From assembly GCA_039193385.1 (NCBI GenBank), contig JBCCWR010000059.1:1-13707 (forward strand): 13,707 bases of DNA, in the 5' to 3' direction. Below are positions 6,873 through 13,666 of this stretch, in pieces (the first letter of the stretch is position 1; each line of letters starts with the position of its first letter). Made by a program: the position numbers and the translations under genes. The DNA is from JBCCWR01 sp039193385 (lineage in GTDB: Bacteria > Verrucomicrobiota > Verrucomicrobiia > Methylacidiphilales > JBCCWR01). The notes under the pieces were generated by a model that did no database searches, had not been told where the DNA came from, and was given only the letters and a program-made list of their open reading frames with translations.

Positions 6873-7314
6873 AAGCAGCACCTTCTAGCGATGGTGTAGG
6901 CTGAGATTCAGCATAATGAGTTTCGACCGTTTTTAATCTCTGTCTGACCACTTCCAACTCTTGCCGCAATTGTTGTGAATCCTCCATGGCAAGTATCAGC
7001 TGAGTGCGCAAAGTATGGACTAATGTCTCATACTTAACCTGATCACTGCTTATTGCGGAAAGCTGACGATCCAAAATATCCGTTTGGAAAGAAGCATGAC
7101 GTGAAAAAGTCTCAGCTTGGCTTAGGCGATCTTCCGTCATATCAATCCTGCGTATAGCTTTTTGAAGACCCTGATTTGTTTGAGCCATTCTGGTAGAAAA
7201 TCGATCTGTGGTTTTATCATATTCCACAGCAAACTTCACCCCAGCTAAAGTGACACATAAAACGAAAACAACTAAACTGGTTAACATCAAAGTAGAACGA
7301 TCCGCATTTTTCAT
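6856..7314 (-). CDS. Single-pass membrane protein with long coiled coil
   Basis: I do not recognise the family. The protein (152 aa) has one N-terminal membrane segment (about residues 9-30, after the short positive start MKNADR). A long, charged helical region (about 38-135) follows, with the heptad-like spacing of a coiled coil and many Gln, Glu, Arg and Leu. The tail is short and Pro/Ser-rich. The topology resembles membrane-tethered coiled-coil scaffolds, with the coil more likely outside the cytoplasm after an N-in signal anchor. The ATG at 7314 is chosen because AAGAAG (7322-7327) lies 7 nt before it; an in-frame TTG at 7320 is less likely. It overlaps the following J-domain gene and is the first gene of that pair. 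Confidence 0.75.
   Translation of the reverse strand: MKNADRSTLMLTSLVVFVLCVTLAGVKFAVEYDKTTDRFSTRMAQTNQGLQKAIRRIDMTEDRLSQAETFSRHASFQTDILDRQLSAISSDQVKYETLVHTLRTQLILAMEDSQQLRQELEVVRQRLKTVETHYAESQPTPSLEGAAYARTR
6881..6886 (-). promoter_or_regulatory. Ribosome binding site of the J-domain gene
   Basis: AGAAGG on the minus strand lies inside the 3' end of the upstream gene, 8 nt before the ATG at 6872. This spacing selects that ATG over the in-frame GTG at 6881. Confidence 0.55.
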
Positions 7315-7413
7315 AAGCAAACTTCTTTTGTTTTCCTATCTGTTCAAATGAGATCGACAATTATGAAATCAACCTTAGCAGTATCTATGCAGGAAAATAG
7401 TACCACACAGAGC

Positions 7414-7431
7414 ACCTATATCGATATAGGT
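7414..7431. repeat. Perfect 18-bp palindrome
   Basis: ACCTATATCGATATAGGT is identical to its own reverse complement. It lies 28 nt past the stop of the DUF4870 gene and 100 nt upstream of the coiled-coil gene, both on the minus strand. On the plus strand TTGCTTTT follows it; on the minus strand there is no U tract, so it is a poor terminator for the DUF4870 gene. With no loop bases to spare it suits a dimeric DNA-binding protein site at least as well as an RNA hairpin. Function is unknown; the symmetry is directly visible. Confidence 0.7.
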
Positions 7432-7458
7432 TGCTTTTAAATCCAGAAAAACCGTTTT

Positions 7459-7791
7459 TTATTTAATGAGACGCAGACAGACGGGGTAACGATAATTTTC
7501 GCCATCGTAAGATTTTATACCCGCTATAATACAAAAAACCAAATAGGCTAAACTCAAAAGAGGTAAAATAAGTATGCCGATAATCACAATGCACAACAGG
7601 CCGGCTATGATCGATGCTATAAAACAAGTGATCTGAAAATTAATGGCTTCCTTACCCTGATCTTTAACAAAGGAAAATTCATCTTTTTTTAACAGCCATA
7701 TCACAAGAGGGGCAATGACTGGAATAATAAGACCAAGAATATGGCATAACATAGCATAGAGACGAGCATCTTTATTTGTTTCAACGGACAT
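7459..7791 (-). CDS. DUF4870 family small membrane protein
   Basis: This 110-aa integral membrane protein matches DUF4870 (Tic20-like fold). The family signature F-V-K-D-Q-G-K-E-A-I-N-F-Q is at 41-53, after a first membrane segment (about 11-34) that ends in WLLKKDE. Two more hydrophobic segments (about 54-72 and 73-93) and a short polar end (KSYDGENYRYP) complete the usual layout. The biochemical role of DUF4870 is not established; members sit in the cytoplasmic membrane. The ATG at 7791 has a GAAAG 6 nt upstream. It is divergent from the M48/AIM24 operon with 143 nt between, so a shared regulatory region is possible. Confidence 0.88.
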   Translation of the reverse strand: MSVETNKDARLYAMLCHILGLIIPVIAPLVIWLLKKDEFSFVKDQGKEAINFQITCFIASIIAGLLCIVIIGILILPLLSLAYLVFCIIAGIKSYDGENYRYPVCLRLIK

Positions 7792-7893
7792 ATACTACTT
7801 TCTATTTTTAGTGTTTAACAATCTACCCATCGTAATCCTTGTAAAGCAAGACTGATCCTTCTCCCTAACTCCAAAGACTCGAATGAAACTCCA

Positions 7894-7919
7894 TTGACAT
7901 GCCTATTTAACGCTATAAA
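7894..7919 (+). promoter_or_regulatory. Candidate promoter of the M48/AIM24 operon
   Basis: TTGACA (7894-7899) and TATAAA (7914-7919) both match sigma-70 consensus elements well, but the spacer is only 14 nt, shorter than the usual 16-18. Transcription from here would begin only about 8-10 nt before the ATG at 7935, giving a nearly leaderless mRNA. That fits the lack of any SD before this gene. Confidence 0.3.
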
Positions 7920-7934
7920 GCTAACAGACTATTT

Positions 7935-9080
7935 ATGGATTATGAAGGATCAGCCTTTCATCCTGATTTACCCAAAGGTAAAACGTCAGGTTTATTACGT
8001 ATCTATGGCGGCAGCTTCTATTTTGAAAGCACGCATAAATCTGTGCAATTTCCAGTGAATGATTGCTCAATCGAATGCGGTGGTGCCAACAATCGACTTA
8101 TTTTTTTCACGGCAAAATCACAATCTGACTGGAAGATCTATACGTCTGATCAACGCATCTTACAGGAACCAGATTTACACCATCATCAAGAGGCTCAATA
8201 CATGATGCAAAGCATGAATCGCCGAAAAATTGCTCTACCAGCAGTTTTTCTTAGCATTATAGGGTTCATCGTACTCGCTATCTGGGCAGTATGGACATCG
8301 CGAGAAAGCCTGGTAGAAATTGCTGCGAATCAAATTCCGCCTAGTTGGGAAGTGAAAGCAGGTGACTTATTCTTTGAACAGATAAGCAAACAAACTCCTA
8401 TTGTTGATCGCAAGGATCTCACAGAAAAATTAACAAAGCTTGCTGAGCCACTGGCTCAAACAGTCATCTCCACAGAAAAAAGTCCATATCTATTCAAATT
8501 TCATATTGCTGATGATGCGGAGCTAAACGCCTTTGCTATGCCTGGAGGGCACATTGTCATAAATGCCGGACTTATCGCAAAAGCCAGTGAAGAGGAAGAA
8601 GTGCTCGGTGTATTGGCACATGAAATTGCTCACGTTACGCGCCGCCATAGTTTGAGGCAAATTATTAAAGGGGCAGGGCTGTATATTATTGTGCAAACTC
8701 TACTGGGTGATTTAACTGGTTTACTCGCTGTCATCGCGGACCAGGGAACTTTTCTTTTAACACGTCAATTCTCCAGGGACTATGAGCGCGAAGCGGATGA
8801 AGTCGCTTGGCACTATCTGATTGAGGCTGAAATTGATCCACGCGGACTCCTCACTTTTTTTGAAACTTTGCAAAAGGAATATGGTGAAAATGATGAACTT
8901 GAGAAAACATTCGCCTTGTTGAGCACACATCCTCAGACCAGTGAAAGAATTGCCTGGCTCGAACAAAAGTCGCAGGAACTCACAACGCTTTCTTTTGAAA
9001 AATCTACAACAATTGATTTTAAAGCTTTTCAGAAAGAAATTAACAGCCTACTAGTTATTGAAGATGAAGACGGAAATTAA
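7935..9080 (+). CDS. M48 family zinc metalloprotease, membrane-anchored (Oma1/BepA-like)
   Basis: This is a zinc endopeptidase, 381 aa. The catalytic motif is H229-E-I-A-H233, with the third zinc ligand E284 and conserved D288 in YEREAD (283-288). The strand PGGHIVINAGL (203-213) precedes the active site, and STHPQTSERI (330-339) is the usual M48 C-terminal motif. Residues 1-95 are a separate beta-rich domain ending in a His-rich stretch. It resembles the DUF7092-type N-terminal domain of some M48 proteins and would be cytoplasmic. One membrane segment follows (about 99-120), so the protease domain lies outside the cytoplasm. Unlike BepA, it has an anchor in place of a cleaved signal and no TPR repeats. 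The ATG at 7935 has no SD. The gene overlaps the next gene by 17 nt, which ties the protease to the AIM24 family proteins. Confidence 0.92.
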   Translation: MDYEGSAFHPDLPKGKTSGLLRIYGGSFYFESTHKSVQFPVNDCSIECGGANNRLIFFTAKSQSDWKIYTSDQRILQEPDLHHHQEAQYMMQSMNRRKIALPAVFLSIIGFIVLAIWAVWTSRESLVEIAANQIPPSWEVKAGDLFFEQISKQTPIVDRKDLTEKLTKLAEPLAQTVISTEKSPYLFKFHIADDAELNAFAMPGGHIVINAGLIAKASEEEEVLGVLAHEIAHVTRRHSLRQIIKGAGLYIIVQTLLGDLTGLLAVIADQGTFLLTRQFSRDYEREADEVAWHYLIEAEIDPRGLLTFFETLQKEYGENDELEKTFALLSTHPQTSERIAWLEQKSQELTTLSFEKSTTIDFKAFQKEINSLLVIEDEDGN

Positions 9081-9732
9081 GGGTGCCCCTTCCTTTGCCT
9101 ACCTCGTCGTTACCCTGGATCCTGGAGAGACTATCTACGCTGAACCGGATGCTATGTCCAGCATGTCTGCCAAGCTGGATATGAAAGCCAAACTCAACGG
9201 AGGGTTATTCTCCGCACTGCTCAGAAAATTCCTCGGTGGCGAATCACTGATTATTAATGAATTCACGAATCATACTGATGAGCCACAGGAGATTCGGATT
9301 GTTCAGACCACTCCGGGCGACATGAAAGAAATCGATCTAGCTGATGATGGTGTATGCCTCGAACCAGGAACTTACATTTGCAGCACACCCGATGTAAAAT
9401 TGGGCGTACGTTGGGCAGGTATTGCTTCATTCATTGGCCGCGAAGGTCTTTTCAAACTGAAAGCCTTTGGATCGGGAAAAGTCTGGATCGGTTCTTATGG
9501 TGGAATCGTCGAGAAAGATGTAGACGGTGAATATATCATTGATACAAGTCACCTCGTTGCCTACCCCCCACAAATGAAACTCAAAGTTCAACTTTCTGGC
9601 GGCATTTTTAGCTCCTTCTTTGGAGGAGAAGGGCTTGTTACACGACTTGAAGGAAAAGGAAAAGTTCTCATTCAAACACGTAGTCTGAGTGGATTAGCAG
9701 CCTGGCTCGCACCTAAGCTTAAAAGATTTTAA
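9064..9732 (+). CDS. AIM24/TIGR00266 family protein, copy 1
   Basis: A 222-aa protein of the AIM24 (TIGR00266) family, a TRAP-like beta fold. It shows the family pattern: a first half with PGETIYAEPDAMSSM and GGESLIINEFT, then WAG...GREGLFKLKAFGSGKVW, the strand YIIDTSHLVAY, and the closing FFGGEGLVTRLEGKGKVLIQTR. There is no signal peptide or membrane segment. The role of the bacterial proteins is unknown; the yeast homologue AIM24 is a mitochondrial inner-membrane protein linked to MICOS stability. The ATG at 9064 is preferred to a TTG at 9058 two codons earlier. It lies within the last codons of the protease gene (17-nt overlap), so translation is probably coupled. The second copy starts 6 nt after its stop. 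Confidence 0.88.
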   Translation: MKTEIKGAPSFAYLVVTLDPGETIYAEPDAMSSMSAKLDMKAKLNGGLFSALLRKFLGGESLIINEFTNHTDEPQEIRIVQTTPGDMKEIDLADDGVCLEPGTYICSTPDVKLGVRWAGIASFIGREGLFKLKAFGSGKVWIGSYGGIVEKDVDGEYIIDTSHLVAYPPQMKLKVQLSGGIFSSFFGGEGLVTRLEGKGKVLIQTRSLSGLAAWLAPKLKRF

Positions 9733-9738
9733 AAGATT

Positions 9739-10422
9739 ATGAATGTTGAAATTTTATGCACTCCAGGAAACTCAGCGGCTAAATGCATATTACAAGCAGG
9801 TGAACACATTACGGCTGAAGGCGGCTCTATGATCGCTATGAGTGGAAATATGGAAATCGAAACCACGACACACCAAAAAGGTAAAGGAGGCATACTCAAA
9901 GGCTTAAAACGTATGTTTGCCGGAGAAAACTTTTTCCTGAATCACTACACAGCAGATTCACATGGAGGTGAAGTTCTACTATCTACTACGCTTGCCGGTG
10001 ACATGCAAGTCCATGAACTTGATAATGAAAAACTCATTGTTCAGTCCGGTTCGTTTGTTGCCTGTGAGCCCACTATCGATATAGACATGGGCTGGGAGGG
10101 ATTTAAAAATTTATTTTCCAAAGAAAGCCTCTTCTGGCTTCACATGAAAGGTTCTGGAAAAGTAATCTTTAATTCCTTTGGCGCAATTTATCCAATAGAA
10201 GTAAAAGACGAATACATTGTAGACACGGGTCACATTGTTGCCTTTGAAGAAACTTTAAACTTTAGCCTTTCGAAGGCGGGCAAGAGCTGGTTTTCATCCT
10301 TTCTCGGTGGGGAAGGACTTGTTTGTAAATTCAAAGGACAAGGAACCGTCTGGTGCCAGTCACATAATCCAGCATCATTTGGCTGGTCTATCGGACCTCT
10401 CCTTCCTTCTAGAAAAGCTTAA
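9739..10422 (+). CDS. AIM24/TIGR00266 family protein, copy 2
   Basis: A 227-aa paralogue of the preceding gene with the same order of motifs: LQAGEHITAEGGSMIAMSG near the start, FAGENFFLNHYTA, KESLFWLHMKGSGKVIFNS, YIVDTGHIVAFEE, and LGGEGLVCKFKGQGTVWCQS near the end. It keeps the AGEHITAEGGSM form most like stand-alone bacterial members, while the region corresponding to 'iQTR' reads CQSHN. It differs clearly from copies 1 and 3, so the set is an old duplication and not a recent tandem repeat. It lies 6 nt after copy 1 and 19 nt before copy 3, without a clear SD. It is soluble by sequence; a role at the membrane face would need a partner. Confidence 0.88.
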   Translation: MNVEILCTPGNSAAKCILQAGEHITAEGGSMIAMSGNMEIETTTHQKGKGGILKGLKRMFAGENFFLNHYTADSHGGEVLLSTTLAGDMQVHELDNEKLIVQSGSFVACEPTIDIDMGWEGFKNLFSKESLFWLHMKGSGKVIFNSFGAIYPIEVKDEYIVDTGHIVAFEETLNFSLSKAGKSWFSSFLGGEGLVCKFKGQGTVWCQSHNPASFGWSIGPLLPSRKA

Positions 10423-10441
10423 ACTTTACTGAGAATGTTTC

Positions 10442-11335
10442 ATGGACTGGTATTACACAATTAATGAGCAAAAACATGGGCCTATCACTCAAGATGAGCT
10501 GGAACGACTTTTTCGTGAAGATAGCATCACACCAGAGACTCTTGTCTGGTGTGAAGCACTTGAAGAATGGACTCCTCTCATCAATCTAATGCAAGACATG
10601 ACAAAAGAATCTAATTCTGAAAGTGAGACAACAACAAGACCTACAGGACCTCACGAATATAATTTCCAATTTTCCTCTCGCCCAGACTTCGGCTTTGTTA
10701 CGGTTGAAATTCCTCAAGGGAAAAAACTTAAGGTTGAAGCATCTGCCATGGCAACCATGGACTCCACACTTTCTATGAAATCAAAACTCAAAGGAGGCTT
10801 CAGCCGCTTCCTAACGGGTGAGTCTATTTTCATTAATGAATTCACTGCCCAGCATGGCCCTGGTGAAATCGGCATCGCTCCCGGACCTCCAGGGGACATT
10901 GAGCATCACTATCTGGATAATTCAACCGTTTATCTGCAAAACTCTGCCTTTGTTGCCTCCGGCCCAGACATCAAAGTAGAGTCAAAATGGCAAGGTATGA
11001 TTAAAGGGTTTTTCTCTGGAGAAAAATTATTCCTCATAAAATGTTCTGGTAAAGGAGACCTATGGTTTAACACCTTTGGGGGCATCATTCCCATCGACGT
11101 TAAAGGAGATTACGTCGTTGATACAGGACACATCGTTGGATTCACCGAAGGGCTAAATTATGACATCAAGCCTGTAGGAGGACTCAAGTCTCTCTTCCTA
11201 AGTGGAGAAGCCCTCGTTTGTAAATTCACAGGCGAAGGTCGTCTCTGGATTCAGACGCGTAAAGTGCCTGCTTTCTCCGCTTGGGTTTTTCCTTTCCGCC
11301 CTATCGAATCTTCCAACTCTAGTGGAAGTGACTGA
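10442..11335 (+). CDS. GYF_2 domain fused to AIM24/TIGR00266 domain, copy 3
   Basis: A 297-aa two-domain protein. Residues 1-52 are a GYF_2 domain: WYY at 3-5, HGPIT at 12-16, the LVW at 34-36 and W43 in EEWTPL, matching the family's 'WYY..ng...GP....eL..l...g.i...tlVW...m..W'. GYF_2 domains are thought to bind proline-rich or other peptide partners in bacterial envelope and regulatory proteins. A Ser/Glu/Thr linker (about 54-70) leads to the AIM24 domain (72-285) with TGESIFINEFT, SGEKLFLIKCSGKGDLWFNT, YVVDTGHIVGF and GEALVCKFTGEGRLWIQTR. The tail is Ser-rich. It is the last gene of the M48/AIM24 operon and converges on the antiporter gene with 40 nt between, where I see no strong terminator. 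Confidence 0.88.
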   Translation: MDWYYTINEQKHGPITQDELERLFREDSITPETLVWCEALEEWTPLINLMQDMTKESNSESETTTRPTGPHEYNFQFSSRPDFGFVTVEIPQGKKLKVEASAMATMDSTLSMKSKLKGGFSRFLTGESIFINEFTAQHGPGEIGIAPGPPGDIEHHYLDNSTVYLQNSAFVASGPDIKVESKWQGMIKGFFSGEKLFLIKCSGKGDLWFNTFGGIIPIDVKGDYVVDTGHIVGFTEGLNYDIKPVGGLKSLFLSGEALVCKFTGEGRLWIQTRKVPAFSAWVFPFRPIESSNSSGSD

Positions 11336-11375
11336 TTGATCTGAACCCTTCCTTCCATTCATATTCATAACGCTG

Positions 11376-13604
11376 TTAACTGCTACTTTTAAGTCGAGAC
11401 TTAAGAAATATTTTTACAGCTTCTGCATTTTGCGCAGTGTTAAGAAACTGTCTATTTTGCTCATCAGCGCAAAAACGCGCCACTTCACCAAGAGTTGTAA
11501 GATGTCCTTCGGGATCACCTGAAGGACTTAAAACAAAGAAAACCAAACGTAACGGCTCTTTCTCATCTTCCAGAATAAGCCCTTCATCTAACCTGGCCAA
11601 TAGACAGACACGGTGACGAATCTTCGAACTGAATACATGAGGAACAGCAATACCATGTCCCATAGAGGGAGGAAATACGCGGTCATGCTCTAGTAATTGT
11701 TCCATCACTTTTTCAGCTGATATTGTAGGGAAAAGCTCTACGGCATAATCGACCAATTGATGATACAGCGCCTTTAAATCACGAGCCTTAAGATTCATAA
11801 CACCGCCTTTCTGAATACCTCTCCAAAGATAACCACTTGTGCGTCTTATGACAAATAGCTCATCTCCTTCATTGGCTATCATTTCAGCTTGAGAATGAAC
11901 AGCAGGGCTTATTTTATTATTCGCAATTTTTAATAAAAGATGAAGACCTTCGTATTGAAACGGACCACTTTTGGTCACGGTCATTTTGTCGAGATGACTT
12001 TCTCCAGCAGCTAACTCACCAGCGATTACCGAAGGTGAAGCTAGCTCTGAGCAAAAAACTTGGCCTATACCTTCACGAGGCTCATTGCGATCCGCCAATT
12101 TTGGACTCCAACGAAAGACATGTTCTTTGCCAAAACGATCCGACCAACGCTGGCATAATAATTCATTGAGTTCTGCATTATCAGTCAGAGCTAGCAGATT
12201 TCCCACTGCCTGAAGTTCCAGTCTATCCTGTAATAAGCTAATATCATGGGCGTCTTCACGAATCACCATTAAATCTTCTCGTTTAGCTCGTACAACCATA
12301 CGTGGATTTGTATCTATCAAGACAACATGGAGCTTTGCATATTCCTTTAAAAAACGGGCGATTCCTCGACCAAACCCATGTGCCCCTACAATCAACCATC
12401 CTGTTGGCTGCTTTCTTCGCACATCGAGCAACCCAGCCAAAGGGCCTGCAGTCAAACCTTGTAAAAGCACCGTGGCGCTAATCACAGCGTAGATAAATAC
12501 TTCCAGTAACTCGGCCTGACTCACCTGACCCTTTGCTTCCATGTTTAATGCAAAGAGTGACGCCATAGAAGCAGCAACAATTCCTCTTGGCGCAACCCAA
12601 GAAAGAAACAATTTGTCTTTGAACATTAAGTCTGACTTCCAACTACAGACAAAAATATTGACTGGACGGACAATCAATATGACCAGAAGCAAAAGACAGA
12701 CGCCATTCCAACCAAATTGTTTAAATGCATCGAACTCTAATCTTGCAGCAAGCAAAATAAACAAAAGTCCTATAAGTAAATCTGTAATCTCTGCTTTAAA
12801 TTTTTTAATTTCTTTCAAATCAACAGGATGCTTCCAACCCACGACAAATCCTGCCGCTGTAACAGCCATTAAACCTCCTTCAGAAATAAAGAACTCTGTG
12901 ATGCCAAAAATAAAGACCGCAGCAGCTAACGTAAAACTATTCTGTATTTCTTCCGGAATGAGCTGTTTTTTTAAGATAAGATAAATGAGGTAACCTCCAC
13001 CTACACCAATTCCAAGACCTATAACAACGCGCATGAGAAAATTAGTAAGAGCCATACCCCCTTGATCACCCACCACCCATTCAAAACAAAGGATGGCAAC
13101 AAAAACACCTATCGGATCAATGAGCACCCCTTCCCAGTGGAGAATGCTATGCAATTTTTGTTTGACCTGAATTCTACGAAGCAGAGGCACAATAACTGTT
13201 GGACCAGTGACAATGATCATGCTGCCCGCTAATAGGGCAAATGAAATATCCGTATTAAATAGAAAATAAACACACACGGCCGAGCCGAGCCATGTCACTA
13301 AAACTCCAAGAGTCAAAAGACGTTTAATCACACCAGATGCACTCTTATAACCACGAACATCAAGTGTTAACCCTCCTTCAAATAAAATGATTCCCACGGC
13401 AAGCGATACAATAACTGGCAAGAAACCTTCCAATGATTCAGGATGCACCCATCCTATAAATTCAGGCCCTAAGAGCACGCCTCCGGGCAACAATAAAATA
13501 ATACCGGGTTGGTTGATTTTACGTGCTAAAACTAATAGGAATGCTCCCACAGACAAAGCTACGGTTAAGCTAAGAATAATTTCATGTTGTGAATGTCCGC
13601 CCAT
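11376..13604 (-). CDS. CPA1-type cation/proton antiporter with RCK (TrkA) and PTS EIIA domains
   Basis: A 742-aa inner-membrane antiporter with a cytoplasmic regulatory tail. Residues about 8-395 form the Na+/K+:H+ exchanger core with some 12 membrane segments. Core motifs are LFEGGLTLD (74-82), TGPTVIVPLL (133-142), WEGVLIDP (157-164, with the conserved Glu158 and Asp163) and APRGIVAAS (338-346). An RCK N-terminal (TrkA-N) Rossmann domain starts at about 402 (VGAHGFGRG, then LIDTNPR with Asp431), and a TrkA-C-like domain covers about 535-590. Residues about 605-742 are a PTS EIIA type 2 domain with GHGIAVPH (649-656), so His656 is the expected phosphorylation site. The ion is not evident from sequence. 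The ATG at 13604 is preferred over an in-frame TTG at 13625 without SD. It is monocistronic and convergent with the AIM24 operon. Confidence 0.92.
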   Translation of the reverse strand: MGGHSQHEIILSLTVALSVGAFLLVLARKINQPGIILLLPGGVLLGPEFIGWVHPESLEGFLPVIVSLAVGIILFEGGLTLDVRGYKSASGVIKRLLTLGVLVTWLGSAVCVYFLFNTDISFALLAGSMIIVTGPTVIVPLLRRIQVKQKLHSILHWEGVLIDPIGVFVAILCFEWVVGDQGGMALTNFLMRVVIGLGIGVGGGYLIYLILKKQLIPEEIQNSFTLAAAVFIFGITEFFISEGGLMAVTAAGFVVGWKHPVDLKEIKKFKAEITDLLIGLLFILLAARLEFDAFKQFGWNGVCLLLLVILIVRPVNIFVCSWKSDLMFKDKLFLSWVAPRGIVAASMASLFALNMEAKGQVSQAELLEVFIYAVISATVLLQGLTAGPLAGLLDVRRKQPTGWLIVGAHGFGRGIARFLKEYAKLHVVLIDTNPRMVVRAKREDLMVIREDAHDISLLQDRLELQAVGNLLALTDNAELNELLCQRWSDRFGKEHVFRWSPKLADRNEPREGIGQVFCSELASPSVIAGELAAGESHLDKMTVTKSGPFQYEGLHLLLKIANNKISPAVHSQAEMIANEGDELFVIRRTSGYLWRGIQKGGVMNLKARDLKALYHQLVDYAVELFPTISAEKVMEQLLEHDRVFPPSMGHGIAVPHVFSSKIRHRVCLLARLDEGLILEDEKEPLRLVFFVLSPSGDPEGHLTTLGEVARFCADEQNRQFLNTAQNAEAVKIFLKSRLKSSS

Positions 13605-13632
13605 ACTTAATTTACTTACAATCAATCAGAAT

Positions 13633-13658
13633 TTGAGACTCAAGCGACTTTATATATA
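13633..13658. promoter_or_regulatory. Inverted repeat and TATATATA box in a divergent intergenic region
   Basis: TTGAG-A-CTCAA (13633-13643) is an inverted repeat with a single central base, followed by TATATATA (13651-13658). TTGAGA here could be a -35 element and the TATATA run a -10 for the rightward frame starting at 13667. The same AT-rich run could serve the antiporter gene to the left. The repeat could be a repressor site, but both elements are short. Confidence 0.25.
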
Positions 13659-13666
13659 CCCTTTTC

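Noticed and set aside
9064..11335. The three AIM24 genes as a recent tandem DNA repeat
   Set aside because: The shared motifs are at protein level only; lengths, linkers and most residues differ, so these are old paralogues rather than a nucleotide repeat.
12541..12984. A 147-codon open frame on the plus strand inside the antiporter gene
   Set aside because: It lies fully antisense to conserved membrane segments of the antiporter, and its translation is low-complexity Ser/Asn/Lys text without a recognisable domain.
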